Below are positions 10,458 through 20,680 of a stretch of DNA of 64,000 nucleotides, piece by piece. This DNA comes from Daphnia carinata (taxonomy: Eukaryota; Arthropoda; Branchiopoda; Diplostraca; Daphniidae), in contig NW_026712514.1 of the NCBI RefSeq assembly GCF_022539665.2, positions 1-64,000 of the forward strand, given 5' to 3'. Numbering within the stretch: position 1 is the first letter of the stretch; each line of letters opens with the position of its first letter. The position numbers and the translations under genes are program-made. Below the pieces are notes generated by a model. The model was not told the origin of the DNA and did no database searches. It worked only from the letters and a program-made list of their open reading frames with translations.

Positions 10458-11728
10458 ATCCTCCCATATTCGATCCCGACATAGCCAAATCTTGTTCTCC
10501 TTCACGGGCTGCCACAGTCAACGACTTAAATGATTTTCAGACAAACCAACACACTTTTTCGCGCCTACAATTGCTTCCTTCCTTTTCGGGAAGTCCATTT
10601 TCTCGTTTTGACTCTTGGCTAGAATCTTTTGAAAGCATAGTTGATGGGGCAGCATGGTCAGAAGAAAAGATTATTCAGATGCTGCGAGCTAAAATAACAG
10701 ATAAGGCTTTTTCAGTACTTCAAAACATTATCAGGCAGCATCCGCATGATTATGCGTCTATTAAAGAAGCGTTACTTGATCACTTTCATGGGGATGAAAA
10801 CGTCGATGTCTATATAAAAAAATTCAATAAGGCTAAACGCAAACCAGGCGAAAAAATTGTCGACTATGCGCACCGCTTGCACGAGATTTTTAAGAAGGCG
10901 TATCCAGCGGGTTATGCAGAGAAATCGTTCACAATAATCCTTATGCAAAAATTTATCAAGGGGTTGGATTTCAAATTACAGGCCAAAGTACGTTATAAAG
11001 AATTTCGCGATTTTACCGAGCTTGTAGCATCAACGCGTATTTATGCCGTTCGTTTGGAAGCTTTAGAGACAGATCGGGAAAAACATGAGTTTGTTAGAGC
11101 AATCGATGGATCGTGTGACACGAAACATTCGGATTTGACGGAACTCAAGCAAATGTTAATCGACCAGAAGGAAATAGTCAATAATGTCGTTGCTAATATT
11201 AGTCAAGGGAATAAAAATGCGGAGAGCCCGAAAGAAAACAGGGAAGACATTAGGGATGTTCTTCAGGAACTCACGCAAGCAGTCAAACAGCTCCAAAGGG
11301 ACAAGAAAGATTGTTCTTCTTCTCCAACAGGCAACCCTTATAAGAAACAAGTTTCGTTCCAAACCAATAGCGGCAATCAAGACAGAAATTGGAGACCTCC
11401 TCCTCATCGACCCAATAATAACACCAATTCTTACCAAAATGCGGGATTCTCTAATAGACCTACACAGTCCACGTCCTCGTTTTCCAGACCTTTTATTGAT
11501 TCGAGAAATCGGCCTACTCAAAATGGAATAACTTGCAATTTCTGCGGTTTTCGTGGGCATACACAATCGGAATGCCGTAAATTCCAACGGCATAATTTAG
11601 AACAAGCACAGCCTCCAATTTGTTATTCTTGTCGTGAAATCGGACACAAATCGAATAACTGTCCCAAGTTCAGGAGCTCCGATAGGCCGAATATTCCAGG
11701 TCCCCCTCAGCGTCAGGGAAACCAATAG
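10454..11728 (+). CDS. gag: E1 Gag (capsid and nucleocapsid)
   Basis: Residues about 30-220 resemble the Ty3/gypsy retrotransposon Gag domain (PSFSGSPFSRFDSWLESFE and following helices). The C-terminal part carries two zinc knuckles of CX2CX4HX4C form, CNFCGFRGHTQSEC and CYSCREIGHKSNNC. It would package the element RNA into particles in the cytoplasm. No ATG opens it: the open frame begins at TTG 10454, and the codon aligned to the likely Gag start of E2 and E3 is ATA (10481-10483). Start loss is therefore likely, unless it is made as an extension of the leader frame, which is itself broken. The stop TAG follows the slippery site by one codon. Confidence 0.75.
   Translation: MNPPIFDPDIAKSCSPSRAATVNDLNDFQTNQHTFSRLQLLPSFSGSPFSRFDSWLESFESIVDGAAWSEEKIIQMLRAKITDKAFSVLQNIIRQHPHDYASIKEALLDHFHGDENVDVYIKKFNKAKRKPGEKIVDYAHRLHEIFKKAYPAGYAEKSFTIILMQKFIKGLDFKLQAKVRYKEFRDFTELVASTRIYAVRLEALETDREKHEFVRAIDGSCDTKHSDLTELKQMLIDQKEIVNNVVANISQGNKNAESPKENREDIRDVLQELTQAVKQLQRDKKDCSSSPTGNPYKKQVSFQTNSGNQDRNWRPPPHRPNNNTNSYQNAGFSNRPTQSTSSFSRPFIDSRNRPTQNGITCNFCGFRGHTQSECRKFQRHNLEQAQPPICYSCREIGHKSNNCPKFRSSDRPNIPGPPQRQGNQ
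11716..11722 (+). promoter_or_regulatory. E1 -1 frameshift heptamer GGGAAAC
   Basis: In the gag phase the bases read G GGA AAC, followed by CAA and the stop. This is the canonical X XXY YYZ slippery form. The pol frame is open in the -1 phase from this point. The same heptamer in the same phase occurs in E3. Confidence 0.7.
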
Positions 11729-14700
11729 ATATCAACTGTAACTTCGGGTCAGTTGATAGGGAGTCTCAGTTAAAATCCCGACAAGTCGCAAAATTAACAA
11801 CTATAACAAATGAATCGACCCCTAGAATTCCATTAAAACTTTTTCAGATACCGTTGCAAGCATTATTTGATACAGGCGCGTCTAAAAACATTATTCACGA
11901 GAGAATATTTCATAAGTTACCCCGAGAGGTCAAGCGATCTGCAGTCAGCTTGATTTCGATTTGTATGATGTAGGGGAGAAAAAGTTACAAACGCTGGGAA
12001 GAGTTACATTGCCCGTACGATACGGAGAGTCAGTTTTAAGACAAGAGTTTATTGTTACAAATGGTGTTTCTGAAGACTGTATCCTTGGATGGGATGCAAT
12101 CCAGAAGCACGGTTTTCGGCTTGACGGAGAAGCCAGGAGCATTTATTTAGCAAGGGATGAGCAGGGATCAGCCATCTCTAGGGTACCAGACATGGCAGTT
12201 ACGACGGTCAAAAAGACGACGCTATTTCGTCAGACTTTGCTAGTAATTGCAACGCAAATGAAAGGTTCATTTCCGTATGTCCCCCCTAATACCACATTTA
12301 TGTTTACCCCAGCAGAGGATTTGCCGAACGGTATTTTTATTGAGGAATTCATTGGAAACGTATCTTATGATGGGAAATATCAAATTATGGTCGAGAATCA
12401 TTCGTTAAATCATGTCATACTTCCTAGGAACACTACATTAGGCGTAATTGAGATTATTCATAACGTAATTGGGAAAATTGCTTTAAGTAAATTAGAGGAA
12501 AAGCCTACTATTAAAAGTGAGCCCGTTTTAATTTCAGAAGTCGACGCTGAATTTCAAGCTCCGCTCTCAAAACTATTAAATTACTTCCACGACTTGTTCG
12601 CAGCAAAAGATTCAGAATTAGGGAACACTAATCTCATTAAACATACAATTGATACACAAGGAAGAGGCCCTATTCGACAACGCCCTTATCGAGTTACAAA
12701 TAATCAAAGAAAAATATTGGAAGATAAAGTACAGGAAATGTTGGATGCTAATGTGATCCAATATTCACATTCGCCATGGGCTTCACCTGTGGTTTTAGTG
12801 GAAAAAAAGGGTGGAGAAGTAAGATTTTGCGTTGACTATAGGAAATTAAATAGTATTACAAAAAAGGATTCATTTCCTATGTCGAGGATAGATGAAACAT
12901 TGGACAAACTGTATGGGAAGAAATATTTCACCACTCTTGATTTAGCTTCGTATTGGCAAATTCAAGTTGATGAGCCGGCTATTGAAAAAACAGCATTCGT
13001 AGTGGAAAATAACCTTTACGAATTTAAACGTATGGCATTTGGATTGTGCAATGCACCTGCGACATTTCAAAGACTAATGAATTACGTACTGAAAGACGTT
13101 TTGGGAAGTAAGGCGTTAGTTTACTTGGATGACGTAAACATCTTTTCGGACACTTTTGACGATCACTTGAAGGATATTCGCGAAATCTTTGAGTTATTGA
13201 AAAATGCCAATCTAAAATTAAAACTTAAAAAATACCAGTTCATTAAAAGTTCAGTTAATTATTTGGGCCATGTCATCTCGACTGATGGTATCAAACCTGA
13301 TCCGAGTAAAATTGAGAAAATAGTTAATTATAAAACGCCCGCTTCAGTAGATGAAGTCAGATCATTTCTGGGTCTAGCTGGGTATTACAGAAGATTTATT
13401 CAAAATTTTGGATCAATCGCTAAACCATTGACTAGATTAACCCATAAAGATCTTAGCAGGAAACCTTTTAATTGGGGAAACGAAGAAAATATTGCTTTCG
13501 AAACCTTGCGTACATCTCTAGTGACTCCACCAGTACTTGCTTACCCCAATTTCAACGAGAAATTTTTCCTTTTCACCGATGCATGCGATTATGGCATTGG
13601 AGCGGTACTGTCCCAAATTCAAAATGGTCACGAGCACCCAATCGCGTATTCCAGTAGACAGCTAACGAAGGCAGAAGCTAAATACAGTACGACTGAAAAA
13701 GAGGCACTTGCGGTTATCGATGCGATTAAGCATTTTCGACATTACCTTTTAGACCAACCTTTTGAGATCATTAGTGATCATCGTCCACTTCAATGGCTTA
13801 AAAATCAGAAAGATAACAATGGGAGATTAGGAAGATGGGCTATCCTGTTGGCCGTAACAAATTATGAATTAAAATACAGACCGGGACGTATTCACCAAAA
13901 TGCAGATTGCTTGTCACGCTTAAAAATAGCTAGTATCCAAACCGAACGTAATATTAAATTAATTTGTGAAAAACAAGTAGAAGACGACCTTTGCATAGCT
14001 ATTCGAAATTATTTAGATAACGGTGAACTTGAAGAAGCTTTTCTCCAATCTAAAGTTATTGACGGTACGCTTTACCGGCACGTGCTGCCATCTTCTGATA
14101 GCAAAAGAAACGAAACTAACCATCAGTTGGTTTTGCCTACATCGTTACACCATCTAGTGCTCAAAGAACTACATGATGCACCGATGAGTGGTCATTTAGC
14201 CTTTTACAAAACCTATCTAAAAGTAAAGAATCATTATTATTGGCCTACCATGCGAAAAGACATCAAAGAATACTGTCAGGCTTGTGAGGTATGCATTGGC
14301 AACACTTCGTCAAATTACAGAGCGTTATTGCATCCTCATGAAATTGCAAAGGCCCCTTTTCAAGTTATAGGCATGGATTTTCTAGACCCTATCACACCAG
14401 CTTCGCCCAATGGTAACAGTTACATTTTAGTTATCACAGATTATTTTAGCCGATGGGTGGAAGCTGTTGCTTTAAAGGATCAGACTGCGCAGACAACAGC
14501 AGAATGTGTATACAAAACAATAATAGTTAGACACGGTATGCCTAAAGCTATTCTTTCAGATCGCGGAACTAAATTCACATCGAAATTATTCCGTTACTTT
14601 TGTAAAAAATTGAAAATTGACCAACGACTAACAGCTGCTTATAATCCAGCTAGTAACGGAGAAACAGAAAGGTTCAATAGAACATTAACAACAATGTTGA

Positions 14701-15620
14701 GGAAAGAATTGAAAGACGGCGAGCACGCAAATTGGGAAGATTTGCTGGATGATGTTTTGTTTGCTTATCGTAGTTCTGTCCATTCTTCTACACTGGACAC
14801 CCCTTATTACTTATTACACGATAGAGACCCCAATTTACCCATCAATGAATTTCTTACCGCGTCCCCAAAAACATTTATATCCGCATCCGATTACGTAGGT
14901 AACTTATTCGAACGCTTGCGCTATAGTTTCCAACGCGTCCGTGAGGAGAGCGAAAAAGCCAGAAAACGTCAAAGGGAGCAATATAATAAAAGGGCGAATG
15001 TAAAACAATATTTGGTAGGAGATAGAGTCTTATTAGATATTAGAGTTGTAAAAGAGGGCGATAGTAGGAAATTTACTTCCAAATATAAAGGTCCTTATAG
15101 AATAGTAAAAGTATATTCCAATAATACCGTCGACATAGCCGACAATTCATATATCTGTACACGTACGCACGTTAACCGTTTAAAACCCCTATATGAAACA
15201 ATGTTATGGAAAGATGAACATTGTCCCCCTATCGAGTCGCCTTCAACATTCGAGAATCGATTCCGTAAATCGATCTCGACCCAAACAATGGAAAATGAGG
15301 AACAAATGGAGCAAGAGACAAGTGAAGTAGGAAATGTGGAACCGGAAAAAGGACATCCAGATAGCGTAGATGTGGAGAATATGGAATCCGAAACAGTGGA
15401 AATTCAAAACATGGTGTCAGACACCGTGGAGTTAGCAACAACGAGGCTGGGAATTGACCATCACCTCAGTCTCACACCAATTGCCGAAGATGATTCCAAT
15501 GATAATCATGAAACGCAGCAAATAGCGCCGGGTGTCGTTCCGTCAGCAACAACGACACCACAAAACGCAACCGGACGCCCGCAAAGGAATAGACAATTGC
15601 CAATGCGTTTCAGATATTAA
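11717..15620 (+). pseudogene. pol: E1 Pol (PR-RT-RNaseH-IN), frameshifted
   Basis: The order is aspartic protease (FDTGAS near 11870), reverse transcriptase (YLDD box near 13120), RNase H (FTDACDYGIGAVLS near 13570), then integrase with an HHCC zinc region (about 14170-14300), the DDE core (TDYFSRW, SDRGT, NGETERFNR) and a GPY-type C-terminal module (KGPYRIVKVYS near 15090). A one-base loss in the protease at about 11925-11940, relative to E3, puts everything after it into another phase; the long frame then runs 11961-15620. RT also lacks one glycine codon near 12948, and an in-frame block before the HHCC region (near 14040) is missing relative to E3. It belongs to Ty3/gypsy, read as Gag-Pol by -1 frameshift. 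Confidence 0.85.
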
Positions 15621-15687
15621 ATCTGATAACTCATCCGCATGCAAGTCTGTTGATCGCGTTTCAGAGAAAAACAAAAAAACTCGAAAG

Positions 15688-15694
15688 TATATAA
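15688..15694 (+). promoter_or_regulatory. TATA box before orfX copy 1
   Basis: TATATAA lies about 100 nt before the orfX ATG and just after the pol stop. The two other orfX copies have the same arrangement, which suggests an internal promoter. Confidence 0.45.
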
Positions 15695-15794
15695 CAGTGA
15701 GTAGATCGAAAAGAGCCACATCTTTCCGACAACTCGTTGTAGTCACAACTCTAACAAGATTTTTATAAACGCTCCAAAGCATCAGCAAAGAAAG

Positions 15795-16217
15795 ATGGAA
15801 AACCAAACTACCGTTCAACACGAACAAGTCACCGTCGAAGGGACTGGTGACGAGGTGCAAGCTAACGAAGTGGTGTCAACAACGGAGCCCACTGCCGATT
15901 TTTCTTGGGAACCAACGACAGCAGACACGGCCGAGTTGGTTGACCAGAAACCTCAATCCCCAGACCATGTTAGCCAAGACTCTTGGGATCTGGCTCGACG
16001 CAACTACGAACGACGCCTCGACGAGAAAACTGAAAAACTCACCACGAGACTTAACGCTGAGCTCTTCGCTGAAGATTGGGCCAGCGCAGTTAACACTCTG
16101 AAAAGGATTCTGGACTTAGATCCAGCCAAACACCATCCGCCGCTTTACAACTGGTCGTCGGAGCTGTGGGACTCAGCTCGAAAAAGGCCAAGGCGCGATT
16201 GGTATGACCAATTGTAA
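15795..16217 (+). CDS. E1 orfX copy 1 (140 aa), accessory protein
   Basis: This small acidic protein starts with MENQTT and has a disordered N-terminal half. Its C-terminal block is conserved, with Trp-Ala-X-Ala-Val, TLKRILDLDP, HHPPLYNW and a basic KRPRRDW end. The block recurs in the second E1 copy and in E3 at the same place between pol and env, so it is a family gene and not a chance frame. It has no recognised domain. The basic end could act in nuclear entry or RNA binding; that is inference only. Confidence 0.65.
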   Translation: MENQTTVQHEQVTVEGTGDEVQANEVVSTTEPTADFSWEPTTADTAELVDQKPQSPDHVSQDSWDLARRNYERRLDEKTEKLTTRLNAELFAEDWASAVNTLKRILDLDPAKHHPPLYNWSSELWDSARKRPRRDWYDQL

Positions 16218-16555
16218 GGCGGAAGAAGAAAAGAAAGAAACGGAAGAACACTTTTGTTTTTCCTTAATAACGTAGTCAATATGTTTGTTCCATAGTTTAG
16301 AACGCGCTTGTGCTTTTCCCTTCTTATGTTAATCAAATCAATCAAATAAACATAGTAGAAATATGCAACAACAAATTTTTGGGTTTTCAACAAGCAAACA
16401 ACCAAACAAATGAGAAATGGCTGTGTTAAAAACCACCATTTGACGAAAAATAAAACATCGGAAAATAAATGCCGAAGGCAGAATATGCGCCATGGAAAAA
16501 AAAATAAATAAATTGGAGCGTTAAACACTCACCAAGAAAAAGAAAGAAGAAAAGA

Positions 16556-16627
16556 TGTTGGCGAGTTTAGAACTCGAGTCTCCCGAGTCGTAGGCAGAGG
16601 CTATACCAACTGAGCCACTTAGCCAAC
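16556..16627 (-). tRNA. tRNA-like sequence, isotype uncertain
   Basis: Read on the minus strand this is 72 nt with a perfect six-base acceptor stem GTTGGC/GCCAAC and a terminal A. It has a D-arm block GGCTCAGTTGGTATAGCC close to an A box, and a T-arm CGAG/CTCG with loop TTCTAAA, which departs from the B-box consensus. The middle loop CTACGAC would give ACG (Arg), but the stem has two wobbles and a mismatch. It is most likely a tRNA-derived sequence carried by E1. Confidence 0.4.
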
Positions 16628-16796
16628 GCTCGAGGCCACACAAAAATCCCATCCGTTTGGAAGAAAAAATTAATTAAGATAAGACACGAAAAATAAATAT
16701 TTAATGACATCAGGGCACCTTTATTACCTTGAAGTTAATCAAACTTCGTGAATGGTGAACCGAAAAACTTCCCTTGCGATTTTTAATAGTTAAGGT

Positions 16797-16862
16797 GGTA
16801 ACGAGTGTAGAACGCGGTACTCCCGAGTCGCCGCAGGCTATACGCATGAGCCATTCAATCGA
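16797..16862 (-). pseudogene. Degenerate tRNA-like sequence
   Basis: It shares the ACTCGGGAG, TATAGCC and GTTCTACAC blocks with the tRNA-like sequence at 16556 but has no acceptor stem. It is probably a decayed duplicate. Confidence 0.3.
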
Positions 16863-17196
16863 TATCAATCCAAGATAATGCCGACAAGTCTCTAAATACG
16901 TATTCGACATGACAGCTTTAACACCTTGTAACAATTAACCTCACCTGTTTTGCTGTCTTCCTTCACTTTTTCTTATTTCTCTATTACCTTTAACACACTA
17001 AAATGATCCAAAACCAACCAAGTGACGTAAAGGAGATAGCCACGAATCGAACAGTGAAAACCAATCGCTGCTTTTCCCACGACGAAAACGCGAAACTAGA
17101 GACGTAAGAAGCAATTCAAATGACACCCGAGAAATAATGAAGATGTTGAAAGCCAAACTGTGAAACGGATGTGAACAGCCAGTGAGGATTCGTGAC

Positions 17197-17203
17197 TATA
17201 TAA
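17197..17203 (+). promoter_or_regulatory. TATA box before orfX copy 2
   Basis: TATATAA sits 88 nt before the second orfX ATG (17292) with a CA-rich leader between them, matching the layout of the other copies. Confidence 0.5.
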
Positions 17204-17291
17204 GTCAGCACACATCTCCTCCACCCAACACTCGCGATCCTTCCAGAGCTCGAAGACGTTAGTAAGACAACCCAAAATCCAAGATCGCACA

Positions 17292-17732
17292 ATGGCCGAA
17301 AACAATAGCCGTGCAGGAGGACCCGCCGCAAAACGGGCGTGCCGTCAGTATCCGCAACAGGCCCGCGTTGCTGAGGAACCAGATAATCCCGACGCTGCGA
17401 TCGCACATCCGGGAGAAGCCGCAGCACCAGTCACAGCCGCAGCCCCGGGCCCAGCTGCAGCCGAACGAGAACAAAACCCGGCGGAGGCCTTCAGTGAACG
17501 AGTCCAGGAGCTTCAGGAAGAGCTGGATGCGGTCACCCATGCCCTTACCCAAGGATTGGTGGCCTGCATCGAGCTGAAGAAGTGGAGGAAAGCGACGGAG
17601 CGCTTCAAGGAGATACTGGATTTGGATCCAGCAAATCGGCACCCGCCGCTCTTCGACTGGTCGGCCGAAAGCTGGGCGGATGACGACCTGTGCCTCCATT
17701 GCAACGAACATCGCTATCCACCAGCCTACTAA
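17292..17732 (+). CDS. E1 orfX copy 2 (146 aa), accessory protein
   Basis: It is a second, strongly diverged copy of the accessory gene. The N-terminal part is Ala- and Pro-rich, the middle is helical (QELQEELDAVTHALTQG), and the conserved end has ELKKWRKATERFKEILDLDP and RHPPLFDWS. It ends with a Cys/His group (CLHCNEH) that the other copies lack. It is much richer in GC than its flanks. The intact frame despite divergence from copy 1 suggests past selection on both. Confidence 0.65.
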   Translation: MAENNSRAGGPAAKRACRQYPQQARVAEEPDNPDAAIAHPGEAAAPVTAAAPGPAAAEREQNPAEAFSERVQELQEELDAVTHALTQGLVACIELKKWRKATERFKEILDLDPANRHPPLFDWSAESWADDDLCLHCNEHRYPPAY

Positions 17733-19050
17733 AAGAAAAAACCAAACAAAAGGAACAGCAGAAGAGAACACCAACAATTTTCACTTCTCTCAATGTAGTC
17801 TTACCTAATTCTATGTAACTCGTTTCCTTTGAGTGTTGCATATAAATAGGTAGTAGCCAACTAGTCCCCATTTGTAGTCAGGAATTAAACGCTAGGAAAT
17901 ACGGGGGGGGGGCCATTATGAAAGAAAATGCAAATAAAATAAGGTTATATGCCAAAAGAAATCATAAACCGTAAAGGGAAACCCACTACCTTACCTAGGG
18001 TTGCGTATAGACAGAAAAACGAATAAGTCTATACTACATGCATAACTTGACCGTCTGTCAAGGTATCCAAATAAACCAATCCACACCATATATATAAAAA
18101 ACTAAAATTTTTCTGTCACTCGCCACACGTTATCCACGTCAGACTTCCTTACGGCAAATGACACAAGTTGCCGAAAATGCATTCTCGCATTTTTCATTTC
18201 CCTTATTCCTATTCTTTCTCTCTCTCGCGCCAGGTAGAGTTTTACCTTCTATTCCTTCCTTCTTTTTTCGTAGACAATATACTCCCCTTTTCTTCCTTAT
18301 ACGCGTTACTATTGCCTCTACGTTTTGCCACAGGACAAGTAACATGTCTCGTTCTCAACACAATATGCCTGGAGCATATGGCCTTGTTTCAAGCCCTGAG
18401 GGATAATTTCCATTTCTTCTCATATATCACATTCTTTATCTCTGTCTCTTCCTTCCATTCTCTTTCTTTCTTTCTTTCTCACTAAGTTGGACTTGAAGAA
18501 GAGGAAGAGGAAAAAGTCTAACTTTCGCATTTTTCTGTTTCATCATATATATTTGCTAAATTTATATGAACGCCTTCATGTAGCTTAATAAATCAGCTAC
18601 TTCGCAATTAATGAGTTAAATAGTCAAACTGGGGATTCGAACCTCAGAACCTTTGGCGTCACAGCTGAGAGCGCTACCATTGAGCTATTAGCTAATATTT
18701 TACACCTGGCGTAAAAGATTGGGTAACATACCGATTGTTTCCGTTAACTGCATTTTTCTTTGTGTGCCGTAGTATACCTTTTCATTTATGCGCTATCCTG
18801 ACCGCATTGTTAGAACTTAGAAAAAATTCGAACACTGCGCGTGACCTTTCACGGCAAAAACGTTTTCCGCCGTAAACTTTTAAACGTTTTCTTCTCGTCC
18901 TCCCCGCTAACCTATATTATATTTTATTGTTTTCTCTTTTCGATAATTAAGCATATCTTCTCCTCTTTCCAACGATACTAGTTATTTTGATGGATAAAAT
19001 TTTCTTCCCCCGAAAACACAGTTATATTCCAGTGCCCTATATTTTTCTTC
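17733..19050. other. E1 non-coding region before env
   Basis: It contains a run of about ten G near 17905, TC-rich tracts at 18180-18300 and 18420-18480, and a tRNA-like segment at about 18623-18693. Short frames in the TC-rich part are low complexity. Perhaps it holds the splice and promoter signals for env. Confidence 0.4.
18623..18693 (-). pseudogene. tRNA-like sequence with good A and B boxes
   Basis: On the minus strand it has TAGCTCAATGG (A-box fit) and GGTTCGAATCC (perfect B box). Acceptor pairing is 6 of 7 (TAGCTAA with TTGACTA). The anticodon stem does not pair, so it is probably not a working tRNA. It may be a pseudogene. Confidence 0.45.
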
Positions 19051-19130
19051 CCTTTTGCCGTAGCTAACTAGGAAAAGCCGACGGAAAAATAAGTTGACCT
19101 TCCAAAAGCCGTAGACTATTTTTCACTTTC
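19051..19130 (+). promoter_or_regulatory. Conserved block upstream of env (E1)
   Basis: The order GCCGTAG, GCCGACGG, TTGACCTT, GCCGTAG, CTATTTTTCAC is shared with E3 (35649-35720, minus strand) about 140 nt before the env start. This is the only non-coding stretch I can align well between E1 and E3. It could be an env promoter, a splice enhancer or a packaging signal. Confidence 0.5.
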
Positions 19131-19267
19131 GTTTTCTTACTACTTTTTTCTTCTCGTGTTTGCTTCCATTTTATAACACCCACATGATAAAGTTATATAT
19201 GTTTGTCAGTTACATTGTTCTCTTTTATTCTTGTATGTTTTTTTTATATATTCTTCCGTATTTAGAA

Positions 19268-20095
19268 ATGTCTCTATTTCCATTTCTGCTGCTATTGTGC
19301 CTTCACGGATTACACTCGCGAGCATTTGAAACAACCGTGTGCGATTGTTCGGAGCCGTCGAAAATGGGAATTATTCAATTCTCCGACGCGAATTGTCAGC
19401 CGAAATCTACCAAAAATCGTGCCATCAGTGTAAAATATGCCGTATATAGTGAAGAACGAGCTGCGATCAAGTTTCCTGGATATATTTGTGCGCGCTGGAA
19501 AAATATAAGACGTATTACAATGAATTTTTTCGGACAAACAGTGATCGTGCCAGATAAAATTTCCATCGATACAACACCTACCGAGTGCAACGAAATGATT
19601 AACAATAAAAGGTGCGACAATCAACGAACGACTTTTTCGGATGGAAAATTTGTGTTCGACGACGAACCCGATATTTCTGGATATTGGTTGCAAACAATCG
19701 ATTCCGAAATATTAAACTGTGTTCTCGATAAAATTCAACTTTTCCAGCAAAAGGAGAATGCGGATTTTTCAACACCTATCGGAACTGCTTCTGCTGCATC
19801 AGGAAATTTGTCACATAATCATTTAACTCTGATTTGGGACAAAACCTACACACAGAAAACTAATAACAGAAAGCAATTACCCGGCTTGTCGAAGAAGGTA
19901 TCGGCAAGTTGATACAATTACCTGGGGAAAAACTAATTTTCCGACTTCAAGACGACCGAAATCAACTAGACTTTCATTTGTTGCCGTCATCGCGTTGTTT
20001 TTCAGTGCAGAAAAATTGCTCCAATAAGACTTCTTCCTTTGAGATCCTTGGCCAATCACAACTCTTGTCACAACGGCGGCCATCATGAAAAATTC
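19268..20095 (+). pseudogene. env: E1 envelope-like glycoprotein, truncated
   Basis: The likely start is ATG 19268 rather than the frame opening at 19160, because only from there does it begin with a signal peptide (MSLFPFLLLLCLHGLHSRA) matching E3. A splice-acceptor-like TATTTAG lies directly before it. The N-terminal ectodomain aligns with E3 for about 200 residues, including paired cysteines. A frameshift near 19865-19880 ends the frame at 19912. Homology continues in another phase and stops at about 20095, so the transmembrane half is missing. Confidence 0.7.
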
Positions 20096-20680
20096 AGCAT
20101 AAGTATAGAATTTTAACAAACAATTATTTATTGTTTAGTTATTCAGTCTACCACCTGACAGTGTGTTAAAGTTTAATTCTGTTAGTGCTGCACTAAAAGA
20201 ATTGTTAGTAATAAGGCCATGCAGCGAAGGAAGTGAACAATTGTGGGACTGTATTTGGGCTGAAAATGGGTGTGGTACGGAAACCCAGAAATAGCACGAG
20301 TTCAATATAAAACATGAATTAGGTACTTTTCGGTTTTTTGTCTATCGACAAAGTATTTTTAATGCTGTTATTTTGCATTCACAGAATTTTAGCAGGGGAT
20401 CAAGTCAAGTCTGGAAGTGTTACAGGATGGAAGAGTCAGCCTACAGTTGAAAAAACACTGAGAATGCATTACCATTAAGGTATGAGGTAAAGTAATAGAG
20501 TATGCACATTGTCTAATGAGAAGAACCATCTTGTGTGAATGGATCCTGTATAACAGCAATCCTTTATAGTTCTGTCACAGCTAGAAGCCTCAAATAATTC
20601 TGCTTCCCTTGCTAAAGAACAACTTGTCCTTTACGCTCAGAGTGTTGGTGAAGCTGGGTACTTACATGGCCTTACATGGC
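20096..20680. other. Filler between E1 and E2 with exon-like pieces
   Basis: It is unrelated to either retroelement. Two segments look like exons on the + strand: 20385-20479 (acceptor GCATTCACAG, donor AAG|GTATGAG) and 20581-20657 (acceptor TCTGTCACAG, donor GG|GTACTT). The second is open and reads as an amphipathic helix ending KEQLVLYAQSVGEAG. A captured host-gene fragment is possible; the gene was not identified. Confidence 0.35.

Larger units (their letters stand above)
16218..17196. other. E1 spacer between the two orfX copies
   Basis: Non-coding, AT-rich spacer. It holds two tRNA-like segments on the minus strand (16556-16627 and about 16797-16862) that share CTCCCGAGTCG, a GGCTATA D-arm-like block and a GTTCTA T-loop-like block. 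It seems to have arisen together with the duplication of orfX. Confidence 0.5.

Noticed and set aside
11156-11593. 145-codon minus-strand frame inside E1 gag
   Set aside because: Antisense shadow of gag; the same region of E3 does not keep it as a matching protein.
18158-18485. Frames of 82 and 105 codons in a TC-rich tract of E1
   Set aside because: Low-complexity Ser/Phe/Leu translations of a pyrimidine-rich tract; nothing similar in E3.
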